DNA of 16,695 nucleotides from an uncultured Collinsella sp. GTDB lineage: Bacteria > Actinomycetota > Coriobacteriia > Coriobacteriales > Coriobacteriaceae. The stretch lies in NCBI GenBank assembly GCA_902495155.1, contig CABUWD010000034.1, positions 1 to 16,695 on the forward strand, given 5' to 3'. This document shows, piece by piece, positions 1-7,088 of the stretch. Position numbers and translations under genes: made by a program. Below the pieces are notes generated by a model. That model ran no database searches and had not been told where the DNA came from. It worked only from the letters and a program-made list of their open reading frames with translations. Every line of letters starts with the position of its first letter. Position 1 is the stretch's first letter.

Positions 1-640
1 AAAGGCGCAGCTCACCAGAAGTGCGAATCACAAGCTCAGGATCGGGAAGGCCGGCGGTATAGAGGTGGGAAGCCACCATGTCGTCATCAATTGCGCCAGG
101 ATCGATCTTACCGGCGGCAGCGTCGAGTGCGATCTGACGGACAGCGCGGGTAATCTCGGCACGCGCGCCGTAGTTGACGGCAAGCGCCAGCGTCATACCG
201 GTGTGATCGGCGCACTCGGCAAGACCGCGTTCAAAAACGTCGCGGGTCTTCTTGGGCAGCGCGGAAATGTCACCCAAAAAGACAACGCGCACGTTTTCGC
301 GCTTCAGAAGCGGCAGCTCGTCGATAAACGTCTTGGCAAACAGGTGCATCAAGACGTTGACCTCATGCTGCGGGCGGTTCCAGTTTTCGGTAGAAAACGC
401 ATAGGCCGAAAGCACGTCGACGCCCAGACGCACGCAGGCGGTAATAATCTCACGAAGGGAGACGATACCCGCCTTGTGGCCCTCGGTGCGTGCAAGACCG
501 CGCGATGTGGCCCAACGACCATTGCCGTCCATGATGCACGAGATATGGTGCGGAATGTTATTGAGGTCAAGGTCGGAAAAACCGACGCCCGCAGGGGCGT
601 CGGCAAAGTACTCGACCAGTTTATGCTCGTCGTATTGCAC
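1..640 (-). CDS. uppS: Undecaprenyl diphosphate synthase, C-terminus cut by window edge
   Basis: Cis-prenyltransferase that adds isopentenyl diphosphate units to farnesyl diphosphate to make the C55 lipid carrier for peptidoglycan and other wall polymers; acts at the cytoplasmic face of the membrane. Visible: IMDGNGRWA at about residues 36-44 with the catalytic Asp, FSTENW near 82-87, NYGAR near 156-160, and IRTSGE.RL just before the edge, where the family continues into its C-terminal part. About 213 codons are present of a usual 240-260. The start is a GTG, one base after the frr TAA, with GGAG about 7 bases upstream inside the last frr codons; no ATG lies upstream of the MDGNGRW motif. The 25-30 residues before that motif are normal for the family. 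Last gene seen of pyrH-frr-uppS. Identity is certain; only the start is slightly open. Confidence 0.95.
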   Translation of the reverse strand, partial: MQYDEHKLVEYFADAPAGVGFSDLDLNNIPHHISCIMDGNGRWATSRGLARTEGHKAGIVSLREIITACVRLGVDVLSAYAFSTENWNRPQHEVNVLMHLFAKTFIDELPLLKRENVRVVFLGDISALPKKTRDVFERGLAECADHTGMTLALAVNYGARAEITRAVRQIALDAAAGKIDPGAIDDDMVASHLYTAGLPDPELVIRTSGELRL

Positions 641-641
641 C

Positions 642-1178
642 TTAGATCTCCATGACCTCGGCTTCTTTTTCCTTCAGAAGCTCCTCGACCTTGGCGACAT
701 ACTCATCGGTGTGCTTCTGGACCTTGGCCTGCTCGCGACGGACATCGTCCTCGGTGAGCTCCTCATCGCGCTCAAGCTTGTTGTTGAAGTCGCGACGGAT
801 GTTACGGATAGACACCTTGGCCTGCTCGGCGTACTCGCGGCACTCCTTGACGAGCTCGCGACGGCGCTCCTCGGTGGGAGCCGGGAACGGCAGACGAACG
901 ACGGTGCCATCGGAGTTGGGGGTAATACCCAGATCGGAAGCGCCGATGGCCTTGACGATAGCGTTGATGAGTGCCTTGTCCCACGGCTCGATGAGCAGCA
1001 TGTGGGCCTCGGGGGTCTTGACGGCGGCAACCTGCGTGACCGGCGTGGAAACACCGTAATAATCGACGGTGATGTCGGACAGAATGTTGGCATTGGCGCG
1101 GCCGGTACGGACCTTGGAGAAGTTATGCTTGAGGGACTCGAGCGACTTGTCCATATGGGCGGTGATGTTCTCTGCCAT
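642..1178 (-). CDS. frr: Ribosome recycling factor
   Basis: Splits post-termination 70S ribosomes together with EF-G. The 178-residue protein is close to the usual 185 and covers the family from end to end: an N-terminal helix with the conserved RTGRA at 24-28, a central beta domain (VDYYG, TPVTQVA, DLGITPNSDG), then a charged C-terminal helical bundle rich in Glu, Arg and Lys. The ATG start lies two bases after the pyrH TAA. Its Shine-Dalgarno (AGGAGG) is formed by the last codons of pyrH, so translation is probably coupled. uppS follows after one base. No promoter or terminator is visible between pyrH, frr and uppS, so they should share one transcript. The frr-uppS arrangement after pyrH is classic in bacteria. 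Confidence 0.97.
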   Translation of the reverse strand: MAENITAHMDKSLESLKHNFSKVRTGRANANILSDITVDYYGVSTPVTQVAAVKTPEAHMLLIEPWDKALINAIVKAIGASDLGITPNSDGTVVRLPFPAPTEERRRELVKECREYAEQAKVSIRNIRRDFNNKLERDEELTEDDVRREQAKVQKHTDEYVAKVEELLKEKEAEVMEI

Positions 1179-1180
1179 GC

Positions 1181-1903
1181 TTAATCCTCCTGATAGACGA
1201 GCGTGCCGACGGGCTCACCCGCGAGCGCGCGCTTGACGGTGTCCTCGCCATCGATGTTGAGGACCAAAATCGGCATACGGTTATCCTGGCACAGTGCCGT
1301 AGCCGTGGAATCCATAACCTGCAGGCCGCGGACGAGAACCTCGTGATAGGTAATCTTGTCAAAACGGACGGCATCAGCGCACTTGACGGGATCCTTATCG
1401 TAGATGCCGTCAACCTTGGTGGCTTTAATCAGAATCTCGGCGCCGATCTCGCACGCACGAAGAGCCGCGGCGGTGTCGGTCGTAAAGTACGGATTGCCCG
1501 AACCGGCGGCAAAAATAACGACGTTGCCCTTGGAAAGGTGGTTGATGGCGCGACGGCGAATATAGGGCTCGCAGATCTCGTTCATCTGGATAGCGCTCAT
1601 CACGCGGCAGGGAACATCGTTATGCTCGAAGGCATCCTGCAGGGCGAGCGCGTTCATAACGGTTGCAAGCATGCCCATGTAGTCGGCCTGAGCACGCTCC
1701 ATGCCACCGGCAGCGCCGGCCATGCCGCGGAAAATATTGCCGCCGCCGACAACGACGCCGACCTCATGGCCAACGGCGAGCAGCTCCTTGACCTGCTTGG
1801 CAAGATGGTCGGTAACCTTGGGGTCGATGCCATATTGACCGTCGCCCATCAGTGCTTCGCCGGAAAGCTTAAGAAGCACGCGTTTATATCGGATGTCGGA
1901 CAA
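1181..1903 (-). CDS. pyrH: UMP kinase
   Basis: Bacterial hexameric uridylate kinase of the amino-acid-kinase fold; phosphorylates UMP to UDP with ATP and feeds pyrimidine nucleotides to RNA and cell-wall precursors. The 240 residues match the family. Visible motifs: KLSGEAL (12-18), GGGNIFRG (53-60), the ADYMGMLATVMNAL helix (73-86), GSGNPYFTTDTAA (134-146), KATKVDGIYDKDP (160-172) and MDSTA (197-201). The start is TTG, supported by a strong AAAGGAGG six bases upstream and by homology beginning immediately (RYKRVLLKLSGEAL). It lies 117 bases after the tsf stop, with a terminator in between, so it starts a new unit: pyrH-frr-uppS. The rare start codon may lower its expression; that is inference. 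Confidence 0.97.
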   Translation of the reverse strand: MSDIRYKRVLLKLSGEALMGDGQYGIDPKVTDHLAKQVKELLAVGHEVGVVVGGGNIFRGMAGAAGGMERAQADYMGMLATVMNALALQDAFEHNDVPCRVMSAIQMNEICEPYIRRRAINHLSKGNVVIFAAGSGNPYFTTDTAAALRACEIGAEILIKATKVDGIYDKDPVKCADAVRFDKITYHEVLVRGLQVMDSTATALCQDNRMPILVLNIDGEDTVKRALAGEPVGTLVYQED

Positions 1904-1932
1904 AGCGATCCTCCTTTAATTAGACTCTCAAT

Positions 1933-1961
1933 ATGATAACAAAGGCTTAACGGGGAGCCAT
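1933..1961 (-). promoter_or_regulatory. Possible promoter of pyrH-frr-uppS
   Basis: On the minus strand a TATCAT -10 (rc of 1933-1938) lies 17 bases after ATGGCT (rc of 1956-1961), a poor -35 with three of six consensus bases. The region lies just downstream of the tsf terminator, where a promoter for pyrH is needed. The -10 is credible and the -35 weak, so the call is tentative. Confidence 0.35.
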
Positions 1962-1962
1962 G

Positions 1963-1997
1963 AAAAAGCAGGCTGTGAGTAAAACCCACAGCCTGCT
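1963..1997 (-). terminator. Rho-independent terminator after tsf
   Basis: On the minus strand, AGCAGGCTGTG (1997-1987) pairs perfectly with CACAGCCTGCT (1977-1967) around a nine-base loop, and the stem runs into a T tract (1967-1963). It lies 24 bases past the tsf stop and ends the rpsB-tsf unit. There is no T tract in the opposite direction, so it works only on the minus strand. Confidence 0.92.
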
Positions 1998-2020
1998 CAT
2001 TACCAGCTACAAGAGCTTAT

Positions 2021-2890
2021 TTACTCGCCACGGACCAGACGGTCAAAGGCAACGACGGTAATGGTGTCGCCGAGCTCCTTGGAGACCTGCTCAGCGTACT
2101 TCTTGATGGTGAGGGAGCTGTCCTTGATGAACTCCTGCTCGGTGAGCACGGACTGCTTGTAGAACTTCTCCAGACGGCCGACAGCCATCTTCTCCTGGAT
2201 AGCCTCGGGCTTACCGGACTCGGCAGCCTGAGCCATGTAGATCTGCTTCTCGTGCTCGACGGTCTCGGCCGGAACCTGATCGCGGGTAGCGCAGATCGGG
2301 GCGACGGCGGCAACCTGAAGGGCAACGTCGTGAGCGAAGGTCTTGAAGGATTCAGCCTGAGCGGTCTCAGCCTTCTCGAAGGCGAACTCGACGAGGACGC
2401 CGATCTTACCACCCATGTGGATGTAAGAAGCGAGCGCGCCGTTCTCAGCCTTGCGGGCAGCGAAGCGGGAGATCTTCATGTTCTCGCCCATGATGTGAAT
2501 CATCTCGGTGAGCTCGGAGGAAACGGTCTCCTCGCCCATCGGCTTCTCGAGCAGAGCGTCGACGTCAGCAGGCTCGGTGGTAGCGACAACCTCAGCGACC
2601 TTGGAAGCAAAGCCGGTGAACTTGGCGTTAGAGCCAACGAAGTCGGTCTCGCAGGAGAGCTCGAGCAGAGCGCCGGTCTTGCCATCCTCGGAGACGAACG
2701 CGGCGACAGCGCCCTCGTTGGTCTCACGGCCAGCCTTCTTGGCAGCCTTGGCAAGGCCGTTCTTACGCAGAACGTCGACAGCGGCGTCCATGTCGCCGTC
2801 AGCCTCGACGAGAGCCTTCTTGCACTCCATCATCGGGGAGTCGGTCATCTCGCGGAGCTGCTTGACCATAGCGGCGGTAATCTGGGCCAT
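2021..2890 (-). CDS. tsf: Translation elongation factor Ts
   Basis: Guanine-nucleotide exchange factor that recycles EF-Tu-GDP to EF-Tu-GTP in the cytoplasm. The 289 residues are close to the usual 280-295. Visible: an N-terminal UBA-like domain with TDSPMMECKKAL at 16-27 (family TxxxMMDCKKAL, here Glu for Asp) and DMDAAVDVLRKNG, then the core with ETDFV at 81-85 and two alpha/beta subdomains rich in Ala, Glu and Lys. I place the start at the ATG at 2890 (MAQITAAMVKQLREMT). A frame-compatible TTG five codons upstream overlaps the Shine-Dalgarno AAAGGA, which serves the ATG at about six bases. It follows rpsB after 45 bases with no terminator between, the standard rpsB-tsf operon, and is followed by a strong terminator. 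Confidence 0.97.
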   Translation of the reverse strand: MAQITAAMVKQLREMTDSPMMECKKALVEADGDMDAAVDVLRKNGLAKAAKKAGRETNEGAVAAFVSEDGKTGALLELSCETDFVGSNAKFTGFASKVAEVVATTEPADVDALLEKPMGEETVSSELTEMIHIMGENMKISRFAARKAENGALASYIHMGGKIGVLVEFAFEKAETAQAESFKTFAHDVALQVAAVAPICATRDQVPAETVEHEKQIYMAQAAESGKPEAIQEKMAVGRLEKFYKQSVLTEQEFIKDSSLTIKKYAEQVSKELGDTITVVAFDRLVRGE

Positions 2891-2935
2891 TGTGGTTCCT
2901 TTCAAAGAGATGAAAAAGAATTAACTAAGACTGAT

Positions 2936-3664
2936 TTACTCGGCCTTGGGCTCAGCGGCCATCTCGGCCTCGGAGACCTGCTCCTTGCCGGAGCCAGCGA
3001 GGCAGGCGTCAGCCATGAGCTCGCACATAAGGGTGACAGCGGAGATAGCGTCATCGTTGCAGGGGATGCCGTACTCGACCTCGTCGGGATCGGAGTTGGT
3101 GTCGATCAGGGCGACGACGGGGATGTTCAGGCGCTGAGCCTCCTTGATGGCGTTCTCCTCGCGCTTGGTGTCGATGACGAAGAGAGCCTGGGGCAGACCC
3201 TTCATGTCGCGGGCGCCACCGAGGTTGTTCTGGAGCTTGGTGAGCTCCTTGCCGAGAACAGCCTGCTCCTTCTTAGGCAGAACAGCCATGCGGCCGTCCT
3301 CGACCATGGCCTCGAGCTCCTCCATGCGGTTGATGCGGGAGCGGATGGTGACGAAGTTGGTCAGCATACCGCCGAGCCAACGCTGGTTGATGTAAGGCAT
3401 GTTGGCGCGCTCAGCAGCGTTCTTGACGGCCTCCTGAGCCTGCTTCTTGGTGCCGACGAACAGCACGTTGCCACCCTTGGCGACGTTCTTGACGAAGGTG
3501 TAGGCCTGGTCGGCGTCGAGGATGGTCTGCTTGAGGTCGAGGATGTAGATGCCGTTGCGCTCACCGAAGATGAACGGCTTCATCTTGGGGTTCCAGCGAC
3601 GGGTCTGGTGACCGAAGTGGCAGCCGGCCTCGAGCAGGGTGCGGATATTAATCTTGGTAGCCAT
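2936..3664 (-). CDS. rpsB: 30S ribosomal protein S2
   Basis: Small-subunit protein that binds late at the head-body junction of the 30S subunit, where S1 docks in many bacteria. The 242 residues are a typical bacterial length. Visible: AGCHFGHQTRRWNPKM (13-28), FGERNGIYILDL (33-44), VLFVGTKKQAQ (67-77), YINQRWLGGMLTNF (91-104), ALFVIDTKRE and PVVALIDTNSDPD near the C-terminal half, and an acidic tail. The ATG start has AGGAGG six bases upstream. It is the first gene of rpsB-tsf, with a good promoter and an unusually long, apparently structured leader (see separate entries). In E. coli, S2 represses its own mRNA; whether this leader does so is inference. Confidence 0.98.
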   Translation of the reverse strand: MATKINIRTLLEAGCHFGHQTRRWNPKMKPFIFGERNGIYILDLKQTILDADQAYTFVKNVAKGGNVLFVGTKKQAQEAVKNAAERANMPYINQRWLGGMLTNFVTIRSRINRMEELEAMVEDGRMAVLPKKEQAVLGKELTKLQNNLGGARDMKGLPQALFVIDTKREENAIKEAQRLNIPVVALIDTNSDPDEVEYGIPCNDDAISAVTLMCELMADACLAGSGKEQVSEAEMAAEPKAE

Positions 3665-3799
3665 GTTAAACCTCCTGTGGTTTGCCTCCGCGCGGGGTCA
3701 TCCTCCAAAACCAACCCGGACATGTGCTACCAAAGCCCGGGCACCACGGTATGAAGTAGCCGCGCGTGCGTGATAAAAACATGTTGCCGTGAAGCAACC
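3665..3799 (-). promoter_or_regulatory. rpsB leader, possibly structured and autoregulatory
   Basis: If transcription starts about seven bases after the -10, the 5' UTR is about 135 nt. It opens with a GTTGC-TTCACG-GCAAC hairpin. Mid-leader, GTGC (3744-3741) can pair with GCAC (3727-3724), while CCGG (3740-3737) can pair with CCGG (3719-3716); these pairings interlock as a pseudoknot or compete. Near the gene, TGGTTT (3713-3708) pairs with AAACCA (3683-3678), ending one base before the AGGAGG. A small frame, MTPRGGKPQEV, ends one base before the rpsB ATG; its GGAGG touches its ATG, so it is probably not translated well. Regulation by S2 is inference. Confidence 0.45.
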
Positions 3800-3805
3800 C
3801 GATGA

Positions 3806-3834
3806 ATGATAGCAGGAATGCCTCTTCCTGCCAA
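3806..3834 (-). promoter_or_regulatory. Promoter of rpsB-tsf with palindromic spacer
   Basis: On the minus strand, -35 TTGGCA (3834-3829; five of six consensus bases) and -10 TATCAT (3811-3806; five of six) are separated by exactly 17 bases. A TG one base upstream of the -10 makes it an extended -10. The best sigma-70-type promoter in the window. Its spacer holds a perfect inverted repeat, GCAGGAA-N6-TTCCTGC (3831-3812), which overlaps the end of the -35 and abuts the -10. Confidence 0.8.
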
Positions 3835-3843
3835 CCCGCAATC

Positions 3844-3865
3844 AAAACCACACACCTGAGTGCGG
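3844..3865 (-). terminator. Weak terminator-like hairpin after xerC
   Basis: On the minus strand CCGCAC and GTGTGG can form a six-base-pair stem (one G-T pair) around a six-base loop, followed by TTTTGATT. It lies about 20 bases past the recombinase stop. The stem is short and the T run only four, so read-through into rpsB-tsf is likely. A separate perfect palindrome, GGGACGTCCC, lies at 3869-3878. Confidence 0.35.
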
Positions 3866-3883
3866 CGCGGGACGTCCCAGCCA

Positions 3884-4804
3884 CTATTCGCCGCGGGGAT
3901 GGGCTTGAGCCACGGCACGTTTAAGCCGATCGGGTGTGAGATGCGTGTAGATCTGCGTCGTGGACAGGCTCGCATGACCTAGCAGCTCTTGAACCGAGCG
4001 CAGGTCCGCACCGCCCTCGAGCAAGTCGGTCGCAAAGGTATGGCGCATCGCATGCGGGGCGATGTCAGCCGGAATGCCGGCGAGCGTCGCCAGCGTATGG
4101 AACCGCCGCCGGAGCATCGCGGCGCTCATGCGATTGCCGCGCGCCGATATAAGCAGCGGATGCGGCCCGGTAGCGAGGTCGCGGCGCTTTGCCCGAGCGA
4201 GCAACTCCGGCCTCCCCTCTTCAATATAGAGACGCGTCACATCGAGCGCACGACGATACAGAGTGACGATACGCTCCTTGCTCCCCTTGCCCCACAGGCG
4301 CAGCGTGCGCTCGGACCATGAGATGGATTCCACATTGAGCGCCGCAAGCTCTGAGATGCGGGCACCCGAGGCATAGAGCAACTCGAGCATCGCCGCATCG
4401 CGCAGTCCCGCGGGTGTTGAGGTATCAGGCGTCTTGAGCAGCGCCTCGACCTGCTGGGTCGTAAGGACGCCCGGCAGGTCACGCGGCAGCTTGGGCGACG
4501 CGATCGCCGAGACCGCATCGCCCTCGACAATCCCCTCGGCAGCCATCCAGCGATAGAGAGATCGGATAGCCGACAGGTGCGCCGCAAGCGTTCGGGGAGC
4601 CACCTGCTCACGCGAAAGCTCAGCAAGATAGCGACGAATGGTGCGCACGTCGGCAGCGAAAGCATCAATATCCTCGCGCTCGCACCAGGCAGCAAAGCGC
4701 TCCAGTCTCGAGCCATAGGCCGTCACCGTGTTGGGAGAAAGCCCCTCAACGCGTGCGATATAGGCGATAAAAGAGTCGACGGTGTCGTACAGGTCAAAGG
4801 CTAT
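3884..4804 (-). CDS. xerC: Tyrosine recombinase, XerC/CodV-like (start uncertain)
   Basis: Site-specific tyrosine recombinase, probably resolving chromosome dimers at dif with a partner XerD elsewhere. Numbered from the GTG at 4726, the catalytic residues are R123 (SGARISEL), K147 (GKGSKER), H225 and R228 (HAMRHTFAT), H251 (LGHAS) and Tyr260 (IYTHLT), a full R-K-H-R-H-Y set. The N-terminal core-binding fold continues upstream of 4726: the frame reads FDLYDTVDSFIAYIARVEGL and then SPNT, typical of Xer N-termini. That stretch has no ATG, GTG or TTG. The best site is an ATA at 4804 that overlaps the trmFO TAG and has GGAGG nine bases upstream; it gives 306 residues, the normal Xer length. A CTG (4792) or the internal GTG (4726, 280 residues, poor ribosome-binding site) are alternatives. 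The position after trmFO matches codV in Bacillus. Family assignment is firm; XerC versus XerD rests on context. Confidence 0.88.
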   Translation of the reverse strand: MAFDLYDTVDSFIAYIARVEGLSPNTVTAYGSRLERFAAWCEREDIDAFAADVRTIRRYLAELSREQVAPRTLAAHLSAIRSLYRWMAAEGIVEGDAVSAIASPKLPRDLPGVLTTQQVEALLKTPDTSTPAGLRDAAMLELLYASGARISELAALNVESISWSERTLRLWGKGSKERIVTLYRRALDVTRLYIEEGRPELLARAKRRDLATGPHPLLISARGNRMSAAMLRRRFHTLATLAGIPADIAPHAMRHTFATDLLEGGADLRSVQELLGHASLSTTQIYTHLTPDRLKRAVAQAHPRGE

Positions 4805-6138
4805 GACCGGTCGCCTCCAAACAGATCGGAGCGCGTGGCCAAGTAGGCATCGAGGGCCTCGAGCGCACGGTCCGCATAGGCCTGATAGCGGTCGCGCTTG
4901 CTGCGGCGCTTACCGTCCTCGAGCGGCGGCACCAGGCCAAAGTTGACATGCATGGGCTGATAGCCCACGGTGGCAGGATCGGTCGCATAGCCCACGAGCG
5001 CACCCAGGGCGCCCACGCGGGGCAACTCGACGGAATCGGCGCCGATAGCCTCTGCATAGGTGTTGAGCGCCGCGAGCAGACCGGTCGCCACGGCTTCCAT
5101 GTACCCCTCGGTGCCGGTGATCTGACCGGCCAGGCGCACGCCGGTACCGGGCACGGCAAAGGTGCCATCGAGCACGTGCGGGGCGTCGACAAAGGTATTG
5201 CGGTGCATGACACCGTAGCGGAAGAACTCAGCGTTCTCCAGGCCCGGCACCATATGGAAGACGCGCTTCTGCTCGCCAAAGGTCAGGTTGGTCTGGAAGC
5301 CCACCAGGTTATAGGCGGTCTTCTCCTTGTTCTCGGCACGCAGCTGAATCGCCGCCCAAGGGCGACGTCCGGTACGCGGGTCGGTGAGGCCGACGGGCTT
5401 CATGGCGCCAAAGCGAATGGCGTCCTTGCCGGTGCGCGCAACCTCCTCGGCAGGCTGGCAGGCCTGGAACAGATCGCCGCCCTCAAAGTCCTTGAGCACC
5501 ACGCGGTCGGCCGTGGTGAGCGCCTCGATAAAGGCCTCGTACTCCTCCTTGTTGAGCGGAGCGTTGAGATAGTCGCCGCTCCCCTGCTCCTCGTAGCGCG
5601 ACTGCGAAAACAGCACGTCCATATCGAGCGTGGAGGCATCGACGATCGGCGCCGCGGCATCGAAGAACGCAAGGGCGTCGCCACCGACGAGCTTCATGAC
5701 CTCTTCGCTCAGCGCCGGTGAACACAGCGGGCCCGCGGCAATGACCACGTGGCCCTCGGGGATCTGGGTGACCTCGCCGTGAACGACCTCGATATTGGGG
5801 CGGGCGGCAACCTCAGCCTCGACGAGCTCGGAGAATGTAACACGGTCGACCGCCAGGGCGCCACCAGCGGGAACAGCAGCGCGATGGGCGCAGTCGAGCA
5901 GGACTGAACCCATGCGCTCAAGCTCGGCCTTCAGCAAACCAGCCGCGGAATCCGGACGGGTCGACTTAAACGAATTGGAGCAGACGAGCTCTGCCAGGTG
6001 ATCGGTATGGTGAGCCGGGGAGCTCACCTGGGGGCGCATCTCGCACAGCTTTACGGCAAACCCGCGGTCTGCCAGCTGGATCGCGCATTCCGAACCCGCC
6101 AGACCGCCACCGATAACCGTCACCTGATTGAACTGCAT
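4801..6138 (-). CDS. trmFO: TrmFO, folate-dependent tRNA (uracil-54-C5)-methyltransferase
   Basis: Flavoprotein that makes m5U54 in the tRNA T-loop using methylenetetrahydrofolate and reduced FAD. Visible: the FAD-binding VTVIGGGLAGSE near the N-terminus, CEMRP, PAHHTDHLAELVCSNS with the catalytic Cys at 53 (same number as in Bacillus), VIAAGPLCS, FQACQPAEE with the second conserved Cys at about 227, MKPVGLTDPRTGRRPWAA, and GQITGTEGYMEA of the C-terminal FAD region. The 445 residues are the family length. I place the start at the ATG at 6138: AAAGG lies at a good distance, whereas the TTG two codons upstream would sit only three bases from it. It lies 14 bases after dprA and overlaps the likely start of the recombinase gene. 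TrmFO in place of the SAM-dependent TrmA is typical of Firmicutes and relatives. Confidence 0.96.
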   Translation of the reverse strand: MQFNQVTVIGGGLAGSECAIQLADRGFAVKLCEMRPQVSSPAHHTDHLAELVCSNSFKSTRPDSAAGLLKAELERMGSVLLDCAHRAAVPAGGALAVDRVTFSELVEAEVAARPNIEVVHGEVTQIPEGHVVIAAGPLCSPALSEEVMKLVGGDALAFFDAAAPIVDASTLDMDVLFSQSRYEEQGSGDYLNAPLNKEEYEAFIEALTTADRVVLKDFEGGDLFQACQPAEEVARTGKDAIRFGAMKPVGLTDPRTGRRPWAAIQLRAENKEKTAYNLVGFQTNLTFGEQKRVFHMVPGLENAEFFRYGVMHRNTFVDAPHVLDGTFAVPGTGVRLAGQITGTEGYMEAVATGLLAALNTYAEAIGADSVELPRVGALGALVGYATDPATVGYQPMHVNFGLVPPLEDGKRRSKRDRYQAYADRALEALDAYLATRSDLFGGDRS

Positions 6139-6152
6139 CTGCAAACACCTTT

Positions 6153-7088
6153 CTAATTGACACGTTTTCCATTGTGACCGAAGGGCGTCTGGGCGTGAAG
6201 GGCAAACTTGGAGGGCGCATACCTTCCATCCATCATGCGCTCGATAAGGCCCTCGAGTTCAAGCGAACCCAAGAGTTTGAGTACGCCGACAGCATCGAGT
6301 GAGACGAGCGCCGCGATGTCGTCGACCTTGAGCGGAGAGGCGATGAGCGCATGCATCACGGTCTGCTGTGTTGGATTCAGGTCGGCAATGCCGGGAGCAT
6401 CGGGGCGCGAGTAGCGCAGGGTGCCGTATATGCGAGAGATAGCCATCTCGATGGACTCCTCGTCGACAATGCAGCAGGCACCGTTCGCAATGAGGTAATT
6501 CGTGCCACGCGACTCGGGCGATAGGATCGACCCCGGCACGGCAAGAAGTTCGCGCCCCAAATCCATAGCAGCCTCGGCTGTAGAAAACGTCCCGGAAGGC
6601 ATACCCGCCTCGGATACAAAGAGGGCTTGCGACAGGGCCGCGATCACGCGATTGCGACGCGGAAAGGCAAACTTGCGCGGACCCATGCCCCACGGAGAGA
6701 TCGACACGACCGCGCCGCCCGTATCGAGCGTGCGCGTAATAAGCCCCGCGCTCGAACGCGGGTAGACCACGTCGGCGCCCGTCCCCAGCACCACGACGTG
6801 TTTGCCGCCGGCGTTGACCGCAGCCCAACCCGAGGCCTGGTCACAACCGACCGCACCGCCCGAAACTACCGTCACTCCCGCCTCAACCGCCACCTTCGCC
6901 GCAAGCTCTGCCACGGCAAGACCATACGGCGAGGCCTTTCGCGCACCGATGATGGAGAGCGCGGGCGTCGAAAGCACCTCGGGGTTGCCGCGCACATAGA
7001 GCGTCTGGGGTACATCAGATAGCTCCAAAACGCTCTCGGGATACAACGCATCACCTGGATGCAGCTCGAAGGTCCCCTCAGCTATCAT
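6153..7088 (-). CDS. dprA: DNA processing protein DprA
   Basis: Binds incoming single-stranded DNA during natural transformation and loads RecA; also widespread in species not known to be competent. The 311 residues hold a Rossmann-like core: SIIGARKASPYG (45-56), VVVLGTGADVVYP (98-110), FPRRNRVIAALS (142-153), VPGSILSPESRGTNYLIANGA (in part, 184-204), then a C-terminal winged helix at about 237-295 (LNPTQQTVMHALI ... GLIERMMDGRYA). There is no N-terminal SAM-like domain, making it shorter than many homologues. The usual SGxARGID-x2-AH stretch reads SGGAVGCDQASGWAA, so the family His is missing. The ATG overlaps the comM TGA as ATGA, and the AGGAGG lies inside the last comM codons, so the two are translationally coupled. 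The comM neighbour fits a DNA-uptake or recombination role. Confidence 0.95.
   Translation of the reverse strand: MIAEGTFELHPGDALYPESVLELSDVPQTLYVRGNPEVLSTPALSIIGARKASPYGLAVAELAAKVAVEAGVTVVSGGAVGCDQASGWAAVNAGGKHVVVLGTGADVVYPRSSAGLITRTLDTGGAVVSISPWGMGPRKFAFPRRNRVIAALSQALFVSEAGMPSGTFSTAEAAMDLGRELLAVPGSILSPESRGTNYLIANGACCIVDEESIEMAISRIYGTLRYSRPDAPGIADLNPTQQTVMHALIASPLKVDDIAALVSLDAVGVLKLLGSLELEGLIERMMDGRYAPSKFALHAQTPFGHNGKRVN

Noticed and set aside
2252..3754. A 500-codon open frame on the plus strand across tsf and rpsB
   Set aside because: Same low-complexity shadow character, and it spans two certain genes and the gap between them; no family is recognisable.
3869..3878. Palindrome GGGACGTCCC just after xerC
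   Set aside because: Ten bases of symmetry in GC-rich DNA can occur by chance; no second copy, T tract or promoter relation supports a function.
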